A stretch of 64,000 bases of DNA. Origin: Artocarpus heterophyllus. Lineage: Eukaryota; Streptophyta; Magnoliopsida; Rosales; Moraceae. The stretch is taken from the NCBI GenBank assembly GCA_025403435.1, contig CM046354.1, positions 37,178,459 to 37,242,458 of the forward strand, given 5' to 3'. Below the pieces are notes generated by a model. It was not told the DNA's origin and ran no database searches. It saw nothing but the letters and a program-made list of their open reading frames with translations. Made by a program: the position numbers and the translations under genes. Shown here piece by piece: positions 58,232 to 64,000 of this stretch (position 1 is the first letter of the stretch; each line of letters opens with the position of its first letter).

Positions 58232-58367
58232 CATTTGAGATACATGTAACATACTAGGGTGTTGTAGAGTATCTAAAATATTCTAGGCCATGTATGTAAT
58301 AGGAAATATTCTAGAATATTCTAGGACAACTTATGTTCTATAGAAACCTAGAACTTTCCTTAGAAGG

Positions 58368-58384
58368 CCAATGGCCTATAAATA
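58368..58384 (+). promoter_or_regulatory. CCAAT and TATA boxes of the gypsy-remnant LTR
   Basis: CCAAT at 58368-58372 lies just before TATAAATA at 58377-58384, about 145 bp downstream of the heat-shock-element array. The spacing of the TATA box from the array suits an inducible promoter. Confidence 0.7.
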
Positions 58385-58610
58385 GGGGAAGACTCCCTTA
58401 TTTGTAACCAATCTCCTAAAGTTTGCAAAGTTTCCACACTCTAATTGAAGCTTACTTTGTGTTCTATATACTTAGTTTCTCCCTAGTGCTCTTACTTGAC
58501 CATCATCATTCCTTTCTTGTCTTGTGAATTTGGGAGAATATAAGGTTGACTTAGCATCGGAATTGCTAAGGCTGCATGGTCGTGTTATCGAAAAGTAAAG
58601 CCATAACAAT

Positions 58611-58622
58611 TGGTATCAGAGC
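58611..58622 (+). other. tRNA-iMet primer-binding site, gypsy remnant
   Basis: TGGTATCAGAGC starts two bases after the LTR end. Confidence 0.93.
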
Positions 58623-58634
58623 CTCGAATCAGCC

Positions 58635-60000
58635 ATGACAAAAACAAAAGCAAGTGTAGCATCGAATACTATAAATATGGAGACGTTAGAGCAAGTGCGG
58701 GGACGCAAAGTGCAACTTGATCCTGTAACCCAAAAGCCATGGGGGAAGTCCAAGGACATGATTTCTAGCTTTGATGCACACTTTTCTCGGGTGGAGGGTA
58801 ACGTGAGTGCCTAGGATGCACGAGTAGAGGACATAGACTAATGGTTGGATGGTCTAGACGTAGAGGATGTTGAACTCCATGGGGCTATGTGTAAGTCCCT
58901 TAGCAGGCTAGAAGAGTCCTTAAGAAAGGACATTTGGGAGCTTCGAGAAGAGCTCTCGATGAAGGTGGCTCGTGTTCGAGACATGTACTAGAGGGAGATC
59001 AATAGTGTGCTTATCCAGTTGGAAGAAGCACGTGTCGACCTTGCATTGTACAAGTGAACAGTTACAACTGGTCCTATCACACCTACCATAGAGGCAAGCA
59101 AGATTGATGTGCCAAAACCCAAGAGCTTTACAAGCACACGTAACGCTCGAGAGGTAGACATCTTTAGGGATTGGAGCAATACTTTGGCGCTACAGGCATT
59201 GTAGAGGATGCTACCAGGATCCAATCTGCCGCTTTATACCTCACGGACACTACCATGTTATGGTGGCGAAGAAGGGAAGAGGACATCAAGAGAGGTATGT
59301 GCACCATTACTACCTTTGATGCCTTAAAAAATGAACTTAAAAGACAATTCTATATGGAGAATGTCGAGGAAGAGGCACGTGGTTGCTTGCAGAGGCTTAA
59401 ACAATCAAGTAGTATTCGGGACTGTATAAAGGATTTTACAAATCTCATTCTAGAGATTCCAGATATGTCCGACAAGGACTCCCTTTTCTTCTTTATGGCC
59501 AGGCTACAACCATGGGCAAAGACCAAACTTAGACATCGTGGTGTGCAAGATCTCACTACTGCCATTGCGGTTGCTGAGAGCTTGATCGACTACTTAGGCC
59601 AAAAAGAGTCCAAGTCTAAAGAGAAGAAAGGCAACGCCAACAAGGGTGGGAGAGACCACTCAAAAAACCATCATAGGGAGCTAGGCAAGGACCATGCCTT
59701 ATCCAAGTAGAAGGATAAGAGGAAGCAAAAGGAGGGTCAAGACAATTCTAGACCCAAAAACAATTGCTTCTTATATGATGGGCCTCATTGGATTCGTGAT
59801 TGTCCCAAGAGAAAGGCCCTTAATGCCATGACTACATCCTTTGAAGAACAAGGGATAAAAGGTAATAAAAAGAGTGCTCATGTCGACTCCATGCAACTCT
59901 TGAATGTTATTCAGAGTACTCTCATAACTTTATCTCTATTGAAGACGCCCAAAGGCTAAGCCTGAAGGAAGTTGGTGGAGGAGGCTCCATCAAAGCCATC
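58635..60000 (+). pseudogene. Gypsy-remnant gag
   Basis: Reading starts at ATG 58635 (MTKTKASVASN) with a coiled-coil-like N-terminal part containing stops near 58812, 58840 and 58988. The frame 59171-59710 is open for 179 codons and holds the capsid core (IQSAALYLTDTTMLWWRRRE, FDALKNELKRQFYMENVEEE, SDKDSLFFFMARLQPWAK). After a TAG, a zinc knuckle with its second Cys replaced by Tyr (CFLYDGPHWIRDC) lies near 59764-59805. Gag would form the particle. Confidence 0.85.
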
Positions 60001-60510
60001 AACTCAAATGCCAAGCCTATTTAAGGCATAGTGCAGGACGTAAAGACTACCCTTGGGGCATGGGTAGGTCATTTGGATTTATCTATGGTACTTATGGACG
60101 AATTCAAAATTGTTCTTGGTATGAAGTTTCTTGATCAAGTAAAGGCCTTCCTAGTTCCATTTGCCAACATCATATGCATCTAAGATAGTGAAAAGACTTG
60201 TATGGTATCTACAGTTAGGTCTACCAAGACGCAGTCCAAGATGCTGTTTGCTATGTAATTCAAAAAAGGCTTGAGGAAGGAGGAGGATAGCTACTTAGCT
60301 ATTCTCAAGGAGTAATGATGAAGAATCATCTACTCAATCCACCATGCCAAAGGAGGTACGGGATGTTCTTAATGAGTTCAAGGATGTCATGCCTGAGGAA
60401 TTGCCCAAACAATTGCCACAAGGCAAGAGGTGGATCATCAAATTAAGTTGAAGCCAAGAACAAAGCCACCAGCCATGAGCCCGTATTGGATGGCACCACC
60501 AGAATTGGCT
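60001..60510 (+). pseudogene. Gypsy-remnant protease and RT N-terminus
   Basis: Blocks LDLSMVLMDEFKIVLGMKFL and the stretch ending FKKGLRKEEDSYLAIL mark the protease region, and NEFKDVMPEELPKQLP then MAPPELA mark the beginning of RT. Several stops are present. The RT reading ends abruptly near 60510. Confidence 0.75.
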
Positions 60511-60725
60511 TGAGCCTACTTGAGCAAGGTGTCAAAGAAGATGAAGAAATGGGCGGACAAGAAAAGGAGGCTGCTAGAGTTCAAGGAAGGAGACCTTGTC
60601 ATGGTGATTACTTCCCCAACAATTCAAGTCCTTAAGGAAGGTCCACAAGGGCTTGGTGAGGAGATATGAAGGACCCTTTCCTATCTTTCGGTGTGTTGGT
60701 AAGGTTTCCTACCAACTCTAATTGT
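60511..60725 (+). pseudogene. Gypsy-remnant integrase C-terminus after a deletion junction
   Basis: Directly after the RT N-terminus the reading becomes KKMKKWADKKRRLLEFKEGD followed by GPFPIFRCVGKVSYQL, the C-terminal integrase domain. The missing interval is most of RT, RNase H and the integrase core, so a large internal deletion occurred near 60510. Confidence 0.78.
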
Positions 60726-61270
60726 TAAAAAAATAATACGCAGCGGAATTTTAAAAATTTCATATTAGAGTATTTTTAAAAACACAAGTTTGACAGGCTA
60801 TTTGCATAAATTAACCAGATCTTACTAACCTTTGAATGCCGAAGAACTTCTGTAATCTGTGAAGAGAAGTAACGTTCTAGAAGAGCCTCAACCAACTAGT
60901 CTTCTTTGCTATTCGCCATCCACAATCGGAGTGAGTGTGGGCTCACACGTATAGCTCTTCCTCCAAGTGACTCTCCTTCTAACCAATTGAGAGAACCCCA
61001 AGCTAATGTTCGTGATTTGTGAACAAAGCTCTCAAGGAGTTTTAGATTCTCACCAGCAGAGTATCTCTCTTAATCTCTCCATTGATTTAAATAACTTATG
61101 TGACTTACTCCCAATTTACAGAGGTTGGGTCTAGGCTCAGTCCTTATCAGATTAGGTCTCAAAAATTTGAATCAGAATCAAATTCGGATCAATATCTGAT
61201 AAAATTCGATCGAAAACATGTAATCTTATCCTTCGCACATCGGTAGGCCAAACTTGCTCATTGATAGGCC
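60726..61270 (-). repeat. Copia LTR fragment (same family as 2599-4609)
   Basis: It is homologous to the first roughly 540 bp of the copia solo LTR, from its CGCAGCGGAATTTTAAAAATT stretch to the GGCAGGCC region. It stops at 61270, where a second LTR of the same family begins. It truncates the gypsy remnant on its left. Confidence 0.85.
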
Positions 61271-62302
61271 TGTTGGAAACAAAGTGCGCAGCAGAATTGT
61301 AAAATTTTTTTCATCAGAGTAATTTCCAAAACACAGTTTGACAAGTTTGACACAAGTTTTCCAATTACAAGACAACGCATATAAGAGGATATCATTACTC
61401 CTAAAGAGGAGCTATGGATTCCATATCTATGAATAACAAGTCTACGCTATCAAGAGTAATGCCCCCAACGTACCAGCATGCATACCACTATTGAGATGTG
61501 GAAGTCACCCATTAGCACATCAAAAGACACAAGTCGAGACAACGGGCCCACTATTCATCTCAGGATTAAGATACAATACAAATGATTGTCTAAAGTGAAT
61601 CGATTTGCCAAGACAGAATTATTAATCAAAATCAATTCACTTTATGTCCCGATCCAACACATCGTCACCTATGACAACGTGCCAATGTTTCTATTCACGG
61701 AGTCCAACTCCGATGGTCAAGACAAACCATCTCCCAAAAGGGATATAAACAACATAACAATCTTTACATGAATAAAGCGCCCAACTTTATTCCCTCGATT
61801 GCGGATCATATGTTTTAGACCATCACCTTAAGAATCGTGTCTTCCGCATAATTATCCAATCATATCCCCAACTCTTAAGGTTTAGACCGACAGTCTCAGA
61901 CTACTGTTTGCTTATCATACATTCAACAAATATGAACGTAAAAAGGACAAGATTTGGTATATATAAATGAATAAATTCTTTATTGATAAAAATGTCTCCA
62001 AAAACATATTACATTTTTACTCCAAAAACATAAAGCGCCCAACTTTATTCCCTCGATTGCGGATCATATGTTTTAGACCATCACCTTAAGAATCGTGTCT
62101 TCCGCATAATCATCCAATCACATCCCCAACTCTTAAGGTTTAGACCGACAGTCTCAGACTACTGTTTGCTTATCATACATTCAACAAATATGAACGTAAA
62201 AAGGACAAGATTTGGTATATATAAATGAATAAATTCTTTATTGATAAAAATGTCTCCAAAAACATATTACATTTTTACTCCTTAGGGCATACATGTCTAA
62301 CA
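61271..62302 (-). repeat. 3' LTR of Copia-B, with internal deletion and tandem duplication
   Basis: It starts TGTTGGAAACAAAG and ends TGTCTAACA, and is joined to the Copia-B PPT. Compared with the solo LTR it lacks about 1.25 kb (equivalent to about 2665-3918, including the motif array) and carries a 258-bp tandem duplication. Confidence 0.9.
61774..62282. repeat. 258-bp tandem duplication in Copia-B LTR
   Basis: The unit beginning AAAGCGCCCAACTTTATTCC occurs at 61774 and again at 62032 with very few differences. The solo LTR at 2599-4609 has it once. The junction carries a short AAAAACAT repeat. Confidence 0.93.
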
Positions 62303-62913
62303 TTCTCCCACTTGCACAAAGAGAGTAAATACAACAAATTTTGCATCCCCATAGCTTCCACATGCCTCTCGAAGACTCTCCCAGTAAGTGTCTTCGTAAA
62401 TGGATCAGCTAAATTGTCCTCTGACGTGATCTTGCACACCGTGACATGCCCGCCCTCAATGAAGTCCTTTATCATTTGATACTTCCAATCAATATGCTTA
62501 CTCTTCTTGTGAAATCTTGGTTCCTTAGCATTAGCTACCACCGCACTGTTATCACAGTACAGTGATACCGCTTTATCCATACCAGGAACTACCTCAAGAT
62601 CCTCAAGGAACTTGTAGAGCCACACTGCTTCTTTCGAAACATCACTAGCCGCCACATACTCGGCCTCCATCGTTGAATCCAAAGTGCAATCTTACTTCGC
62701 ACTTCTCCAACTGATGGCACCGCCGCCCAGAGTAAACACAAACCCCGAAGTCGATTTCCTAGAATCCAGACAGGATTGAAAATCTGAATCAGTGTATCCT
62801 AGAGGAGTTAAATCCTCACCCGAATACACAAGCATATACCCTCGAGTCCTTCTTAGGTACTTGAAAATATGCTTTACTGCAACCCAATGGTTCGGTCCTG
62901 GATCCGCCTGAAA
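62303..62913 (-). pseudogene. Copia-B RNase H
   Basis: The frame 62682-62275 reads MDSTMEAEYVAASDVSKEAV, LYCDNSAVVANAKEPRFHKK, SKHIDWKYQMIKDFI and NLADPFTKTLTGRVFERHVE, a nearly complete copia RNase H. Upstream (62690-62910) the DSDFQSCLDSRKSTSGF region is readable, with a TAA in place of a Gln codon near 62690. Confidence 0.88.
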
Positions 62914-64000
62914 TCAACTAACAATCCCGACCGCATAGCTAATATCCGGTCGTGTGCAAAGCATGGCATGCATGAGACTACCCACTACCGAAGCATAAGG
63001 CACCTTCTTCATGTATTCTCTTTCTTCATAAGACTTTGGAGAATCTTTCTTAGAAAGAGTAATTCCAGACCTAGATGGTTGCCCACCTTTCTTAGAATCC
63101 TGCATTGCAAACCTCCTGAGAATTTTATCTATGTAGCTGGCCTGAGACAAAGCTATCATTTTGTTCTTCCTATCCCGAAAGATCTGGATATCGAGAACAA
63201 AATTAGCCTCACCCAAGTCCTTCATGTCAAACTGCTTGGTCAACCATAATTTGATCGATGACAACGCCCCAACGTCATTGCCAATTAGCAGAATATCATC
63301 CACATAGAGCCGTAGAAAAACCACATTCTCATTCTTAATGTGTTTGTAAACACATGGTTCATCCACATTTTGTGAGAACCCATAAGTCTTGATCACTAGA
63401 TCAAATCTTATGTTCCAAGAACGAGAAGCCTGCTTAAGTCCATAAATTGAATTTAGTAGCTTACAAACCTTACCCTCTTGACCCGCGACCTTGAACCCGT
63501 CTATTTGCTCCATATAAATGGACTCATCAAGATAGCCATTCAGAAAAGCCGTCTTGACATCCATCTGTCAAATCTCGTAGTCGAGAGCGGTAGCTATGGA
63601 CAAGAGAATCCGGATGGACTTAAGCATGGCTACAGGCGAAAAGGTTTCCTCATAATCGATTCCTTCCTTTTGCGTATAACCCTTAGCTACCAGTCTAGCC
63701 TTAAAGGTTTCGACCTTTCCATCCACTCCTCTTTTCCTCTTGTAGATCCACTTACACCCTATGGGTTTTACCCCTACGGGAAGATCCACAAGATCCCAGA
63801 CCCGATTAGTCTCCATAGACTTCATCTCAATGTTCATGGCCTCTATCCAGAGTCTTGAATCAACATCCTCCATAGCTTCTATGTAAGTATAAGGATCTCT
63901 ATCATGTTCATCTGGTTCAGCCAAGAAGACCTCCCCATTGAACATATACCTTTCAGGTTGACGCCTGATCCTCCCACTACGCCGAAGCCTCTGAGGTTGT
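62914..64000 (-). pseudogene. Copia-B reverse transcriptase, one nonsense codon
   Basis: 63945-63568 reads [20 protein letters not shown] and [24 protein letters not shown] at 63565-63567 replaces the Trp before QMDVKTAFLNG. 63564-62914 continues with YGLKQASRSWNIRF, the intact catalytic YVDDILLI near 63300, and MHAMLCTRPDISYAVG. All RT motifs are present and only this stop interrupts the domain. The style resembles Tork/Angela-type copia, tentatively. Confidence 0.9.

Larger units (their letters stand above)
57924..58608 (+). repeat. 5' LTR of the gypsy remnant
   Basis: The end CCATAACA at 58608 is fixed by the PBS that follows. The start is uncertain: TGTCACAAGCC at 57924 is the best candidate and TGTTGGAATC near 57995 an alternative. 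The LTR holds the TTCTAGAA array, a TATA box and the transcribed R/U5 part. Confidence 0.6.
57924..60725 (+). mobile_element. Gypsy chromovirus remnant with heat-shock-element LTR, internally deleted
   Basis: A 5' LTR, tRNA-Met PBS, gag, part of protease, then a direct jump to the integrase C-terminus are read in order. RT, RNase H and most of the integrase are missing. The right end is cut by a copia LTR at 60726. The gag zinc-knuckle style suggests a Galadriel/Reina-type chromovirus, a tentative call. Confidence 0.8.
62303..64000 (-). mobile_element. Copia-B internal region (3' half), continues beyond window
   Basis: The PPT (minus strand GCAAGTGGGAGAA, 62303-62315) is followed on the minus strand by RNase H and RT of a copia polyprotein. 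The rest of the element lies to the right of the window. Confidence 0.93.

Noticed and set aside
62914..64000. Pararetrovirus or other viral integration
   Set aside because: All reverse transcriptases here sit in copia or gypsy domain order with LTRs, PBS and PPT, and no movement or coat protein was seen.
1..64000. tRNA or rRNA genes
   Set aside because: The only tRNA-like matches are 12-13-base primer-binding sites; no cloverleaf or rRNA sequence was recognised.

Overview
The window is plant nuclear DNA, almost certainly from a eudicot, and is repeat-rich heterochromatin-like sequence. Nearly all of it is LTR retrotransposons nested inside one another. The supporting signs are plant-type Ty3/gypsy and Ty1/copia polyproteins, tRNA-Met primer-binding sites (TGGTATCAGAGC), 5-bp target-site duplications (TSDs), a CACTA transposon end, a MITE-like inverted repeat, and one fragment of a plant subtilisin-like protease gene with introns. 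I see no intact host gene, rRNA, tRNA or CRISPR array.

Layout. 1-13862 is a Tat-lineage gypsy element on the minus strand, with its 3' LTR beyond the left edge. It carries an antisense coiled-coil ORF and is interrupted by a copia solo LTR (2599-4609) and a 3.1-kb solo LTR (6388-9495). It sits inside an older Tekay-type chromovirus, whose 3' part is 13863-17823. 19587-29968 is a SIRE-like solo LTR split by a full Tekay element (Tekay-1, 20313-29379, plus strand). 32276-47982 is a copia element (Copia-A, minus strand) split by a second full Tekay element (Tekay-2, 35333-44382, minus strand). Tekay-2 is young and has one uninterrupted frame apart from four nonsense codons. 48168-52119 is a non-coding LTR element (LARD-like) whose interior is a 129-bp tandem array. 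52644-55044 is a truncated copia (Copia-C) abutting a subtilase pseudogene (55045-56017). A MITE-like repeat and a CACTA end follow. 57924-60725 is a gypsy remnant whose LTR carries a 10-bp-phased array of heat-shock-element modules. 60726-64000 holds a copia LTR fragment and the 3' part of another copia (Copia-B).

The most unusual signals are regulatory-looking repeats inside LTRs and leaders: (1) arrays of a near-palindromic GGC(AG/CT)GCC motif spaced about 22 bp, shared by gypsy and copia LTRs; (2) the TTCnnGAA array upstream of a TATA box, resembling a heat-activated retrotransposon promoter; (3) six copies of an ACGACATGTCGT-type palindrome in the Copia-A leader; (4) the 43-codon-period satellite inside the LARD. 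Decay of the Tekay copies is dominated by C-to-T changes, chiefly CAG to TAG, as expected from cytosine methylation. Boundaries with TG...CA termini and exact TSDs are firm. Lineage names rest on reading the proteins by eye.
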